Numbered from the stretch's first letter, positions 1-7,608 are shown. The stretch is DNA of 19,433 nucleotides from Alphaproteobacteria bacterium (GCA_017650255.1 JAGCFG010000129.1:1-19433), one strand, 5' to 3'. The notes: generated by a model not told the origin, from the sequence alone. Numbers and translations: made by a program.

Positions 1-73
1 ATTAAAAAATATTTTTAGTTGTGAATAAGTTGTAATTTGCCACAGATTCAACGAATTATTGTCGCCGCGAGGG

Positions 74-102
74 TTGACAGACTCGCAAAAAAATGCTACA
101 AT
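74..102 (+). promoter_or_regulatory. Near-consensus sigma-70 promoter of the lysozyme-like gene
   Basis: TTGACA at 74-79, a 17-base spacer and TACAAT at 97-102. The -35 is perfect and the -10 differs from TATAAT at one base. Transcription should begin near 109, which is downstream of the first in-frame ATG at 93. That ATG lies inside the promoter, so the start at 126 is preferred. The untranslated leader would be only about 17 bases. Confidence 0.75.
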
Positions 103-125
103 TTGGTTCTCTGAAAAAAGTTATT

Positions 126-965
126 ATGGATATATTAAAGAATCACACAACAGGGTTATACCTGCTGTTAGGGCTTATATCATTGGTATTTGCTCTACGT
201 TGGATTTGTTCACCAACGCAAGAAAAAAACGAACTCGCAGCCGCCATGCCAACGCCAACTGATATTATCGTTACGGAAAACAGCATTACTGGCTCCGCAA
301 CTGTAAGTCAGAACAGCGCTCCTGCAACTGTTGTCGTCCAAAGCAGTGCACGGTCATCTGATGATCTTATAGAAGATGACCAGTCTGTACTTGAGGACGA
401 AATTATCATCTGTATCGCGTATACAGAGCATTTTCGTCCGACGACATATCGGTGCCACGGCCAACGCCTCATCGGCTACGGTCAATCGCGGATTGATGGT
501 GTGCTTGTCACAGACAGCATGACCATAACAGAGCGAGAGGCACAAAAGGAAGTACGCAAGCTCCTTCGCTATAATATTATTCCAAAAGTCAAAAATCTCG
601 TAAACAGAGATATGACACGAGGAGAAATTATAGCTTGCTGTTTGTTAGCGTACAACATGGGAACAGGAGGATTTCAAAACTCCGCCTTTCTCAAAGCGAT
701 TAACAACGGCGAAAGCCCTGAGGAATGTATCAAGCATCTAAAGGGCAAAGGGGGTGTAGGAAAGAGAAGATGGGTAGATGCAGCAATTTTCATGGGCGCA
801 TTCAATGCCTATGACCTGCTTAATTTAACAGCAGGAGGTTGCTACAATTTCTCAAATTCCTTTCTCTACAAAAATGGTATAGTGGATCTGTCAGAAAGTA
901 CCGTTGAAGAATTCCTGACTTCCGAGCTAAACCAAAAAGGGAGCAAGTTAATGGGAATAATTTAA
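126..965 (+). CDS. Membrane-anchored GH24 (T4/phage-type) lysozyme-like protein
   Basis: The 279-residue protein has an uncleaved-looking N-terminal membrane segment (about residues 9-27), a Ser/Thr/Ala-rich linker (about 30-85) and a lysozyme-like domain (about 92-220). The GH24 signature is visible: the presumed catalytic Glu is E101, followed by GYG at 117-119, then an AYNMGTGGF helix (about 175-183) and a GKRRW segment like the GLxxRR region of the family. Known members cleave the glycan strands of peptidoglycan. The active site is unusual: the T4 Asp20 position is Cys110, the Thr26 position is Leu115, and the usual His after GYG is Gln. Cys at the Asp position occurs in active relatives; the loss of Thr is less expected. 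A C-terminal tail of about 55 residues is not part of the standard domain. An ATG at 93 is in frame but lies inside the promoter. The protein may remodel the wall for a secretion or conjugation apparatus, or be a domesticated endolysin; I cannot tell which. Confidence 0.72.
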   Translation: MDILKNHTTGLYLLLGLISLVFALRWICSPTQEKNELAAAMPTPTDIIVTENSITGSATVSQNSAPATVVVQSSARSSDDLIEDDQSVLEDEIIICIAYTEHFRPTTYRCHGQRLIGYGQSRIDGVLVTDSMTITEREAQKEVRKLLRYNIIPKVKNLVNRDMTRGEIIACCLLAYNMGTGGFQNSAFLKAINNGESPEECIKHLKGKGGVGKRRWVDAAIFMGAFNAYDLLNLTAGGCYNFSNSFLYKNGIVDLSESTVEEFLTSELNQKGSKLMGII

Positions 966-977
966 CGAAAAAACAGG

Positions 978-1020
978 AAAACGCTCTTTCGTCGCAAGAT
1001 AATTGAGCGTTTTCTTTATT
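978..1020 (+). terminator. Intrinsic terminator after the lysozyme-like gene
   Basis: The arms 978-986 and 1005-1013 (AAAACGCTC and GAGCGTTTT) pair perfectly over nine bases around an 18-base loop. They are followed by a T-rich tract. The hairpin lies 12 bases after the stop codon. Confidence 0.8.
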
Positions 1021-1195
1021 TAAAGGCTCAAGTAAAGAAAAGTGTTGTCAATAAAAATGTCATTGCGAAAACATCACATATTTTTGTGGCAATCTCTGCA
1101 AATTAGGGAAAATAAAGCCGAGATCACCACGTCGGACTTGCAGTCCTCCTCGTGATGACAAAAATCAACACTTCTCTTTAATTAAGCCTATTAAA
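1019..1195. repeat. Imperfect palindromic repeat element, about 177 bp
   Basis: The left arm (about 1019-1099) and right arm (about 1117-1195) are imperfect reverse complements. Matching blocks are AAGTGTTG (about 1040-1047) with CAACACTT (about 1166-1173), GTCATTGCGA with its counterpart around CTCGTGATGAC, and GTGGCAATCTCTGC with GCCGAGATCACCAC. The CATTGCGA...GGCAATCTC...GAGAT(C/T)(A/G)CCACGTCGG pattern resembles a palindromic repeat type that is dispersed in many bacterial genomes, including alphaproteobacteria; this resemblance is from memory. There is no ORF inside. It lies exactly between the converging lysozyme-like gene and lplT-aas, so its transcript from either strand would fold into a long hairpin and could terminate transcription or protect RNA ends. 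Confidence 0.7.
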
Positions 1196-1201
1196 ACCGA
1201 C

Positions 1202-4200
1202 CTACAGCAACTTTTCTGCCGCTACATAATCAAACTTTCCGCTACCCAAAACAGGAATATCTTTCACATACAAAACCTTTTTCGGAACCCACAATTCGCT
1301 CATTCCCTCACGCTTAAAAAATTCACGAATTTCCGACAAATTTGCCTCGCTGTTATTGGTCATCAAAACCAACTGTTCGCCCTTTTTGTCGTCCCTAACG
1401 CTCAAAATTCCCTGCAAACATTGCGGATAAAGCCTGTCCAAAAGCTGTTCCACCGTCGTCAGCGAAACCATTTCTCCCCCGATTTTTGCAAACCTTTTCG
1501 CTCTTCCCTCAATGGTAACATAACCTTCGTCATCAACTTTTACAATATCTCCAGTATCATACCAACCATCCGCCAAAGGTTGCAAAACTCCGGCTTGCTC
1601 ACTTGTCATATAACCCTGCATAACATTATCACCTTTGACAAAGAGTCGCCCACCTTCATCAATACCATTAACTTTTTGCAACTTATATTTTATATCCGGC
1701 AACAACCTGCCAACGGTTCCCTCTCTAAAATGCATCGGACTGTTAATACTCAAAACCGGCGCAGTCTCGGTTGTTCCATAACCTTCCAAAATCCGCACCC
1801 CGAACTTTTTCATCCACAAATCTGCCGTTGTGGTTTTAAGTTTTTCACCTCCAATAACCGCATATTTCAAAGCAAAAAAGTCATACGGATTCGCCATTTT
1901 TCCATATCCGGCAAAAAATGTATCTGTCCCAAAAATAACCGTAGCCGCCGTATCATAACACAGCTCCGGAACAATTCTGTAATGCAACGGAGACGGATAC
2001 AAAAACACCTTAACCCCGAAAAGCAAAGGTAAAATTGTTCCCACGCTCAACCCGAAAGAGTGAAACATTGGCAATGCATTAAAGACTGAATCTGTCGCAT
2101 TAAAAGGAATTATGCTGGCAATTTGATAGCGATTCGCCTGCAAATTTTTGTGCGATAAAAATACTGCTTTCGGCGTTCCCTCAGACCCCGATGTAAAAAG
2201 CACCACCGCTGTTTTTTCTGCAGTTTTTTTCGGCTGTTTTTTCAAAACCCAATCACAAAAACCTTTCATCTTATCCGCTATCGAAATTTGTTTTGCCAAA
2301 TCTTCCAAATAAACCAGTTTTACACCGGACTCAATTATCACTTTTTCCAGCTTTTCGAGCTTGGCTTTTTCCACAAAATCGCGCGAAGAAATAATCGTTT
2401 TCAGCTTAACACTTTTTATTGCCGCCGCAAAAGGCGCCGCCCCCAATGTAAAGTTAAGCATTGCCGGCACTTTGTCCGCAATTTGCAAAGCAAAAAAACT
2501 GACTAAATTTGCCAACACATTCGGAAGCATTATGCCGATTCTTTCATCTGTCGGTGCAATTTTTTGAAAACAACGCGCCAACACATAACTTTTTATCACA
2601 AAAGACTTAATGCTCTGCGGTTTTCTTTTTATGTCCTCCGCCACAATATGTTTTTTGCCGAAAACCTTGGCAACATTGAGAAGCGAAGAAAAAATATTCT
2701 CATTAATCTCCGAGGTTTTATAAATCATATTGCTCATAATATCATAAAGCTTTTGCGAAACCGCTTTTCGATATTGTCTGCGCGAAACATTGTTTTCTAC
2801 AACAAACTTTTGCGGCGGCAAAATATTCAGCTTTATCTCGGGGAAAAACTGCGTATTAATTTTTTTCTTCAAATAAGAAAATTTTGAATATTGCGCACCA
2901 TCGATTCTCACCGGCAAAATTTTTGCATTTGATTTTTGCGCAATAATTCCGGCACCCTCATATATTTTCATCATAGATCCGGTAACCGTAATTCTCCCCT
3001 CTGGGAAAATCATAATTTTTTTATTTTTTCGCAACTCCTCAATCAAACTTCTGACCGACAACGGACTGCGCGAATCAATCGGATAAAAATCTGCCAAAAG
3101 CCTGACTATCGGCATAAACCATTTGTGCGCCCACTCGGTATTTATCGCAAAAGTAATCCTTTCCGGCATAAACGCAGCAATCAAAACTCCGTCCAAAAGC
3201 GAAACATGGTTTGCCACAATCAAAACTCTTTTTCCGGCTTTGCGAAAATTTCCCAATCCGCTGATTTTGCTCCTGAAGAAAAAGAATAAAACACTTTGCA
3301 ACAACGACCTTGTCAACGCATCAGGCAAAAGCGAACAAACTCCAAACGCAACCATTGTGCTCATTATTGCCACCACCAAAAACAAATTTGGCAGTCCAAA
3401 ACCGCATGCCAAAAACACCGCCGCAAAAACCGCCGCAAAAACCATACCCAAAGCGTTCATAATATTGTTGCCGGCAATCACCGTCGCGACATAAGCCTTT
3501 GGCGCAAAGTGCTGCATCATGGCATTTAGCGGAATGATATATATTCCACCGAAAAAAGCCAACATAAACAAAGCAACCGAAATTCCAATAGCATGAGGCG
3601 TCGCCCAAAAAGCAATAAAACTAACTTTTTCCAACGGAGTTTGATAGTCTTTTGTAAACCAATAAAGCAAATATAAACAAAAAGCCATTCCGACTGCCCC
3701 GAGCGGAACATAAGTTGCCTGAATAAAACCTTTCAATATTTTGTTGCACACAAAAGAACCTGCCGCCACGCCCAAAGAAAAAAGCACCAAAAAGCAGGTT
3801 ATAACTCCCTCGGTAGAATTAATAATTTGACTGCACAACGGATACACCTGAACAGCTACCAGCGCCCCGATCAGCCAAAACCATGTTGCACCCAAAACAC
3901 ACCTAAAAAGCAATTTATGCGATTTCAAAAAAAGAAAATTGCTCATCGTTGAAGAAAAAATATTTTTCTTTATCTTCAAATTTGGTCTTGATGGCTGTGC
4001 AAAGGGAATATAAGTTGAAGACACAAACCCCGCAAAAGCCAACACAATCAAAACCACAATACTGACATTTATCGGCAACAACGTTCCCAAAATCAACCCA
4101 AGCAAAATTGCCAAATATGTCGTGCTTTCAATATATGCATTTCCAGCAATCAGCTCATTTGTCTGCAAATGCTGTGGCAACAGCGAATATTTTACCGGTC

Positions 4201-4552
4201 CGAAAAAAGCCGACTGCGTTCCCATCAAAGCCAAAACAACAATCAACAACCACAAACTTTGAAAACTCCATGCCAAAGCCACACCGAGCATCAAAACCAG
4301 TTCCACAATTTTTAATATTTTGGCTATGTTATTGCGCGGATATTTGTCGGCGACATCACCGGCAATTGCCGAAAAAAGAAAAAACGGTAAAATAAATAAT
4401 CCGGCAATAACATTCGAAAGCACAGCCGACTGTGCCGCCATTTTTATTGCCACCAGAGTGAGCAAAGCATTTTTGAACAAATTATCATTAAACGCCCCCA
4501 AAAACTGGGCAATCAACAACGGTAAAAATCTTCTGGTTTTGAGCAGGCTCAT
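1202..4552 (-). CDS. aas: Trifunctional LplT-Aas-type protein: MFS lysophospholipid transporter, PlsC acyltransferase, acyl-ACP synthetase
   Basis: This 1116-residue inner-membrane protein joins three modules that are two proteins (LplT and Aas) in E. coli. Residues about 1-415 form an MFS transporter domain resembling LplT, with the early AFNDNLFKNAL motif and some 12 hydrophobic segments. Residues about 430-600 are a PlsC/LPLAT acyltransferase with the HX4D motif at 449-454 (NHVSLLD) and FPEGR at 516-520. Residues about 640-1116 are an AMP-binding ligase with TSGSEGTPK (787-795), GYGTTE (924-929), YDTGD (998-1002) and the C-terminal GSGKFDY (about 1103-1109), whose Lys is the expected adenylation lysine. 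The known role of the family is import of lysophospholipid, activation of a fatty acid on ACP and reacylation of the 2-position, repairing membrane lipid. The start has a GAGG Shine-Dalgarno sequence. The stop is TAG, and the palindromic repeat follows directly. Confidence 0.92.
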   Translation of the reverse strand: MSLLKTRRFLPLLIAQFLGAFNDNLFKNALLTLVAIKMAAQSAVLSNVIAGLFILPFFLFSAIAGDVADKYPRNNIAKILKIVELVLMLGVALAWSFQSLWLLIVVLALMGTQSAFFGPVKYSLLPQHLQTNELIAGNAYIESTTYLAILLGLILGTLLPINVSIVVLIVLAFAGFVSSTYIPFAQPSRPNLKIKKNIFSSTMSNFLFLKSHKLLFRCVLGATWFWLIGALVAVQVYPLCSQIINSTEGVITCFLVLFSLGVAAGSFVCNKILKGFIQATYVPLGAVGMAFCLYLLYWFTKDYQTPLEKVSFIAFWATPHAIGISVALFMLAFFGGIYIIPLNAMMQHFAPKAYVATVIAGNNIMNALGMVFAAVFAAVFLACGFGLPNLFLVVAIMSTMVAFGVCSLLPDALTRSLLQSVLFFFFRSKISGLGNFRKAGKRVLIVANHVSLLDGVLIAAFMPERITFAINTEWAHKWFMPIVRLLADFYPIDSRSPLSVRSLIEELRKNKKIMIFPEGRITVTGSMMKIYEGAGIIAQKSNAKILPVRIDGAQYSKFSYLKKKINTQFFPEIKLNILPPQKFVVENNVSRRQYRKAVSQKLYDIMSNMIYKTSEINENIFSSLLNVAKVFGKKHIVAEDIKRKPQSIKSFVIKSYVLARCFQKIAPTDERIGIMLPNVLANLVSFFALQIADKVPAMLNFTLGAAPFAAAIKSVKLKTIISSRDFVEKAKLEKLEKVIIESGVKLVYLEDLAKQISIADKMKGFCDWVLKKQPKKTAEKTAVVLFTSGSEGTPKAVFLSHKNLQANRYQIASIIPFNATDSVFNALPMFHSFGLSVGTILPLLFGVKVFLYPSPLHYRIVPELCYDTAATVIFGTDTFFAGYGKMANPYDFFALKYAVIGGEKLKTTTADLWMKKFGVRILEGYGTTETAPVLSINSPMHFREGTVGRLLPDIKYKLQKVNGIDEGGRLFVKGDNVMQGYMTSEQAGVLQPLADGWYDTGDIVKVDDEGYVTIEGRAKRFAKIGGEMVSLTTVEQLLDRLYPQCLQGILSVRDDKKGEQLVLMTNNSEANLSEIREFFKREGMSELWVPKKVLYVKDIPVLGSGKFDYVAAEKLL

Positions 4553-4584
4553 AGTCTTGTCCTCGTGCAGTTATCAATATAAAA

Positions 4585-4613
4585 AATAAAACATCATAAA
4601 ATCCGACTGTCAA
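4585..4613 (-). promoter_or_regulatory. Sigma-70-type promoter of lplT-aas
   Basis: On the minus strand there is a perfect TTGACA (4608-4613), a 17-base spacer and TTTATT (4585-4590, four of six consensus bases). It lies about 35-60 bases upstream of the start codon and directly after the terminator of the preceding minus-strand gene, so lplT-aas is probably transcribed on its own. Confidence 0.6.
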
Positions 4614-4615
4614 GC

Positions 4616-4650
4616 AACAAAAAAGGACAAGTCCAAAGACCTGTCCTTAA
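4616..4650 (-). terminator. Intrinsic terminator of the duplicated 3TM-unit gene
   Basis: AAGGACA (4623-4629) and TGTCCTT (4642-4648) form a seven-base stem, followed on the minus strand by a run of T (complement of the A run at 4618-4624). It lies a few bases past the stop codon of the gene that ends at 4654. Confidence 0.75.
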
Positions 4651-4653
4651 AAC

Positions 4654-5187
4654 TTAAATTTCTTCATGCTGCATCCAGTCCTCGTCGTCATCCTTCTTCT
4701 CAACTTCTGCAACATCATTCACTTGAATCAACCCGCCGGACATCTCGCCGACTTTTTGTTGATAGCGATAAAAGATAACATCACGAGTGCCGCTAATACC
4801 GAGAAGAATACCGAGACCGGTTAAGAGCTGCCACCAATCAACGGTTTTCAACGCCGGATAAAAGGGAGCGACAACACAGTTGTTGATAAAGCCAAGAGCC
4901 AAAAACCAACCTGTTGCCGTAATCCAGCGGCGGCGGATAACCTTTTGACCATCAGGAGCATCTTCATTCTCCTCAAAAGAGTCATGAGTACGTTGCAATC
5001 CGACATCTCTTGCGCCGGAAATCGTCAACATAACACCTAGGACGGACAAGAGCATACTCCACTCAACTTGCCCGATAGGGAGATAAGGCCACAAGACGGC
5101 ATTAATAAAAAAACCGAGGGCTACCGCCCATCCGATAGCATTCACCCAGTAGCGGTAATGCCAAAATTTCTTAAAAAAGTCTTTCAT
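4654..5187 (-). CDS. Membrane protein with two tandem copies of a 3TM-holin-like unit
   Basis: This 177-residue protein contains an internal duplication. Residues about 14-68 and 88-141 align closely. Each copy begins with W(V/I)xAxGW, continues ALGFxxN, then a proline-rich turn, then a second hydrophobic stretch LLxxLGxxLxISG(A/T)RDV. Each copy therefore holds about two membrane spans ending in the GARD/GTRD motif. The copies are joined by an acidic linker (about 70-85), and the C-terminus is acidic and soluble. The GxRD ending after paired hydrophobic helices recalls 3TM-type phage holins, but I cannot confirm membership. A holin role is not supported by context, because the only lysozyme-like gene is 3.7 kb away on the other strand. 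The gene has its own promoter and terminator. Shine-Dalgarno pairing before the ATG is poor. Confidence 0.75.
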   Translation of the reverse strand: MKDFFKKFWHYRYWVNAIGWAVALGFFINAVLWPYLPIGQVEWSMLLSVLGVMLTISGARDVGLQRTHDSFEENEDAPDGQKVIRRRWITATGWFLALGFINNCVVAPFYPALKTVDWWQLLTGLGILLGISGTRDVIFYRYQQKVGEMSGGLIQVNDVAEVEKKDDDEDWMQHEEI

Positions 5188-5229
5188 AATAATAGGATTT
5201 TAAATTGAACACTAATTAATGACATCCTA

Positions 5230-5258
5230 AAGATATTTCACAAATCATTTTTTGTCAA
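5230..5258 (-). promoter_or_regulatory. Sigma-70-type promoter of the duplicated 3TM-unit gene
   Basis: On the minus strand there is a perfect TTGACA (5253-5258), a 17-base spacer and TATCTT (5230-5235). The leader to the start at 5187 is about 35 bases. Confidence 0.65.
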
Positions 5259-5270
5259 GTTTTTTCGCAA

Positions 5271-5310
5271 AATAAAAACCGCCCGATTCTCTTTCAGAAA
5301 AACGAGCGGT
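5271..5310 (-). terminator. Intrinsic terminator after the small lipoprotein gene
   Basis: ACCGCCCG (5278-5285) pairs with CGAGCGGT (5303-5310), an eight-base stem with one mismatch. On the minus strand it is followed by TTTTTATTTT. It lies about 20 bases past the lipoprotein stop codon and overlaps the region just upstream of the next promoter. Confidence 0.75.
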
Positions 5311-5331
5311 CTTAAATAACTTAAACGGCTA

Positions 5332-5619
5332 CTATTTTGCCAACAATCCGTTCAAAACTGTTGTTGCCAAGCTGACTGTTGCCGGTGTATCTTCGATGCC
5401 GGCCAATCTCTTAGCACAAGTTGCAGAAATAGATTTTGCAACCGTTGAAACTGTTCCCTGTGTCAAACTGCCGTTCAACAATGCAACCTGACCTTCAGAC
5501 ATCAAACAAGACTTTAGTTCAGAGGTTTTTCCTCCGGTAAAATCTCCCAAAGATCCTGCCCCTGCGCAAGAAGCCGTTAACATCGCAAACATTGCAATTA
5601 CCAAAAATTTTTTATTCAT
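5332..5619 (-). CDS. Small predicted lipoprotein of unknown function
   Basis: This 95-residue protein starts with a lipoprotein signal: Lys residues at 3-4, a hydrophobic core, then LTASC with the candidate acylated Cys at residue 18. The mature part is about 77 residues, Ala/Ser/Thr/Leu-rich, with two more cysteines (about residues 38 and 68) that could form a disulfide. No catalytic motif is visible and I do not recognise the family. The start is well supported by AGGAGA eight bases before the ATG. The gene lies 32 bases downstream of the yccA-like gene with no terminator between them, so the two are probably cotranscribed, and the strong hairpin at 5278-5310 ends the unit. Confidence 0.75.
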   Translation of the reverse strand: MNKKFLVIAMFAMLTASCAGAGSLGDFTGGKTSELKSCLMSEGQVALLNGSLTQGTVSTVAKSISATCAKRLAGIEDTPATVSLATTVLNGLLAK

Positions 5620-5651
5620 ATTAAGTCTCCTATATTAAATCAAAAATATTT

Positions 5652-6362
5652 TTATCTTCTGTCGCCCATCAATCTAAGCAATGCCATAAACAGATTGATA
5701 AAGTCCAAATAAAGCGACAAAGCTCCCACAATCACCTTACGTCCTCTGATATCCGAACTATCGGCAGAAACATAAATTTCTCTAATTTTTTGGGTATCAT
5801 AAGCCGTCAAACCGACAAATATAAAAACAGAAAGTATCGACAAGGCATAATCAAAAGCCGCACTTTTCATAAATACATTTACAATCAGAGCAATAATCAA
5901 CCCCAAAAGTCCCATTCTCAAAAAAGAACCCCAAGAGGTCAAATCGCGTTTTGTCGTGTAGCCATACAAACTCATGGCACCAAAAGTTCCAGCCGTAATC
6001 AAAAATACTCTTGCCATACTGGCGCCGGTATATACCAAAAATATCGGTGCCAACGAAAAACCCATCAATGCGGAATATGCAACAAAAACTCCGCGTACTT
6101 GGCTCATAGTTCCTCTGGCAACCACCCAGCCGAAGCCCAAAATTATCATCAACGGCGCCAAAAAGAACAGCCAACCCAATAACGACATTCCACCCTGTAC
6201 ATTAAACATCATGGTTATCAATGGAGTATTTGCTACTACAAAAGCACTCAAAGCTGTAATAAGCAAACCACCGGCCATATGGTTATAAACACCGATAAAA
6301 TAGTCTTTCAAACCCTGATCAATATCGGCTCTTTCGACGGCAGAAGTATAATTTCTTTCCAT
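5652..6362 (-). CDS. Bax inhibitor-1/YccA family membrane protein
   Basis: The 236-residue protein has a short charged N-terminus with the RADIDQGLKDYFIGVYNHM-type segment, then seven hydrophobic spans. The C-terminal half carries the family signatures FVGLTAYDTQKI (about 181-192) and ALSLYLDFINLFM(A)LLRLMG near the end, including the buried aspartates that form the pH-sensing pair in characterised bacterial members. Homologues are inner-membrane proteins; YccA of E. coli modulates the FtsH protease, and BsYetJ leaks calcium. The precise role here is not shown. GAGGAGAT seven bases before the ATG makes the start secure. A promoter lies 39-67 bases upstream, and the small lipoprotein gene follows in the same unit. 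Confidence 0.93.
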   Translation of the reverse strand: MERNYTSAVERADIDQGLKDYFIGVYNHMAGGLLITALSAFVVANTPLITMMFNVQGGMSLLGWLFFLAPLMIILGFGWVVARGTMSQVRGVFVAYSALMGFSLAPIFLVYTGASMARVFLITAGTFGAMSLYGYTTKRDLTSWGSFLRMGLLGLIIALIVNVFMKSAAFDYALSILSVFIFVGLTAYDTQKIREIYVSADSSDIRGRKVIVGALSLYLDFINLFMALLRLMGDRR

Positions 6363-6400
6363 TATTTTTATCTCCTCATTAAATAAAACAACTAAGGAGT

Positions 6401-6429
6401 AATATAGTTTTTTTATTTTTTAAAATCAA
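6401..6429 (-). promoter_or_regulatory. Sigma-70-type promoter of the yccA-like gene
   Basis: On the minus strand there is TTGATT (6424-6429), a 17-base A/T spacer and TATATT (6401-6406). It lies between the stop of the YgjP-like gene and the yccA-like start. No hairpin separates the two genes, so read-through from the dnaB cluster is possible too. Confidence 0.55.
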
Positions 6430-6434
6430 GCGAC

Positions 6435-7154
6435 TTAAATATATTCATTCAGCGATTCGGCATTTTTTTTCAACCACTGCCTGCCATACTCTGCATCTTC
6501 AGCCAAATCATCAACGCACCTCCAAAAATCCTCCGAATGATTGCGGTGCTTCAAATGTGCAACCTCATGCGCCGTCAAGTAATCAATAACCTTTTGCGGC
6601 GCCAACATAATTCGCCAATTATAATTGATATTATTCAGCGAAGAACAACTTCCCCAACGAGATTTTGTATCTTTTATAACAACTCGATTAAGTTTGCATC
6701 CGATTCTACCTGCTTTTTCAATAGACATTTGATACAATATTTTTTGTGCTTGCTCTTTTACAAAATCTCTCACTCTTCGCGAGAAAAAAGCATTTTCACC
6801 CGAAACCAGTAAATATTCTCCCTCAATTTGCACACCTGCACGCAAATTTTGACAATGCTTCAACTCCAATTCTTGCCCGTTCAAACAAATCTTCTCACCT
6901 GCCTCAAAAGGTCTTCTTGGTGGAATTTTTTTCAAATGTTCATTAATCCAGTCTTTTTGCGCAATCAAAAATTTGACAGCTTGTTTTTTGGAACAATATT
7001 TCGGAACTGTCAAAACCGGCAAACGCTTTTTTGCATCGATCCTCAAACCCAAAAGCCTTGCCCGATTCGACATCACAACTTCCACATCAAATCCGACCTC
7101 GTTTTTTATATCAAATGTCTTTCCAGTCAATAATGTAATCTTCATATTCATCAT
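6435..7154 (-). CDS. YgjP-like M48-type zinc metallopeptidase (DUF45)
   Basis: The 239-residue protein matches the YgjP/DUF45 pattern: an N-terminal beta-rich half, the signature DTKSRWGSCS (about 162-171) and the zinc motif HEVAH (196-200), with further histidines at 203 and 206. Members are predicted cytosolic zinc peptidases of unknown substrate. No signal peptide or membrane segment is visible. Three in-frame ATG codons lie within four codons (7154, 7151, 7145), and none has a decisive Shine-Dalgarno sequence. The reading frame overlaps the 3' end of the ycgN-like gene by 44 bases from the first ATG or 35 from the last, so its translation is probably coupled to that gene. Confidence 0.9.
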   Translation of the reverse strand: MMNMKITLLTGKTFDIKNEVGFDVEVVMSNRARLLGLRIDAKKRLPVLTVPKYCSKKQAVKFLIAQKDWINEHLKKIPPRRPFEAGEKICLNGQELELKHCQNLRAGVQIEGEYLLVSGENAFFSRRVRDFVKEQAQKILYQMSIEKAGRIGCKLNRVVIKDTKSRWGSCSSLNNINYNWRIMLAPQKVIDYLTAHEVAHLKHRNHSEDFWRCVDDLAEDAEYGRQWLKKNAESLNEYI

Positions 7155-7608
7155 CTTTAACTTCTGTTTCCGAAATAATCAACCTGCCTCTAACTGACTG
7201 CATAGCATGGTGAATACTCTCTTTATTTCCGCTTATCAAAGGGTGCCAATTCGGCAAATCTTTCCCCTCTTCCAACAAGCGATATGCACATGTTTTGGGC
7301 AACCACTTCGGACGTTCCTTCAAAGCTTCCATATTCACCTGACGACAATCCGGAACTTTTTCAAACCTGTTTTCATAAATTCTGCACAAACAACTTTTGC
7401 TGTCCAGAAAACGGCATTTAACACAAGTAAAATATATTTTTCCATCAATATCAAGCTTGTTCAAACAACATTTTCCGCAACCGTCACACAAAAGCTCCCA
7501 TTCTTGGTTGCTCATTTCAGCCAGTTTTTTCTTCTTCCAAAACTGTGGTTCAACCTCTTCCTTGCCTTTTTGATAGGTATTTGTTATCACAATCTTATAT
7601 TCTGTCAT
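7111..7608 (-). CDS. ycgN: YcgN-family cysteine cluster protein (CxxCxxCC)
   Basis: The 165-residue protein has the cysteine cluster of the UPF0260/YkgJ families: CDGCGKCC at 41-48, CVKC at 62-65, then CLC near 73-75 and single cysteines near 88 and 107. The later LPKTCAYR and LPNWHPLISG segments are also typical of YcgN. The cysteines probably bind zinc or an iron-sulfur cluster; no biochemical function is established. The start at 7608 is preceded by AGGGTGAT, which overlaps the TGA of dnaB, so the two genes are one base apart and probably translationally coupled. The 3' end overlaps the ygjP-like gene in another frame. Confidence 0.92.
   Translation of the reverse strand: MTEYKIVITNTYQKGKEEVEPQFWKKKKLAEMSNQEWELLCDGCGKCCLNKLDIDGKIYFTCVKCRFLDSKSCLCRIYENRFEKVPDCRQVNMEALKERPKWLPKTCAYRLLEEGKDLPNWHPLISGNKESIHHAMQSVRGRLIISETEVKDDEYEDYIIDWKDI

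Noticed and set aside
93..125. Start of the lysozyme-like gene at the ATG at 93
   Set aside because: That ATG lies within the near-consensus promoter, upstream of the expected transcript start; 126 also gives a better-formed membrane anchor.
1019..1195. CRISPR array or insertion sequence
   Set aside because: There is one inverted pair only, no regularly spaced direct repeats, and no transposase frame inside.
1421..2032. Long open frame opposite lplT-aas (and several others on that strand)
   Set aside because: It is a shadow of the 1116-residue gene, low in recognisable domains, without ribosome site or hydrophobic logic.
126..5187. Prophage lysis cassette formed by the lysozyme-like gene and the 3TM-like gene
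   Set aside because: They lie on opposite strands, 3.7 kb apart with lplT-aas between them, and no phage structural genes are present.
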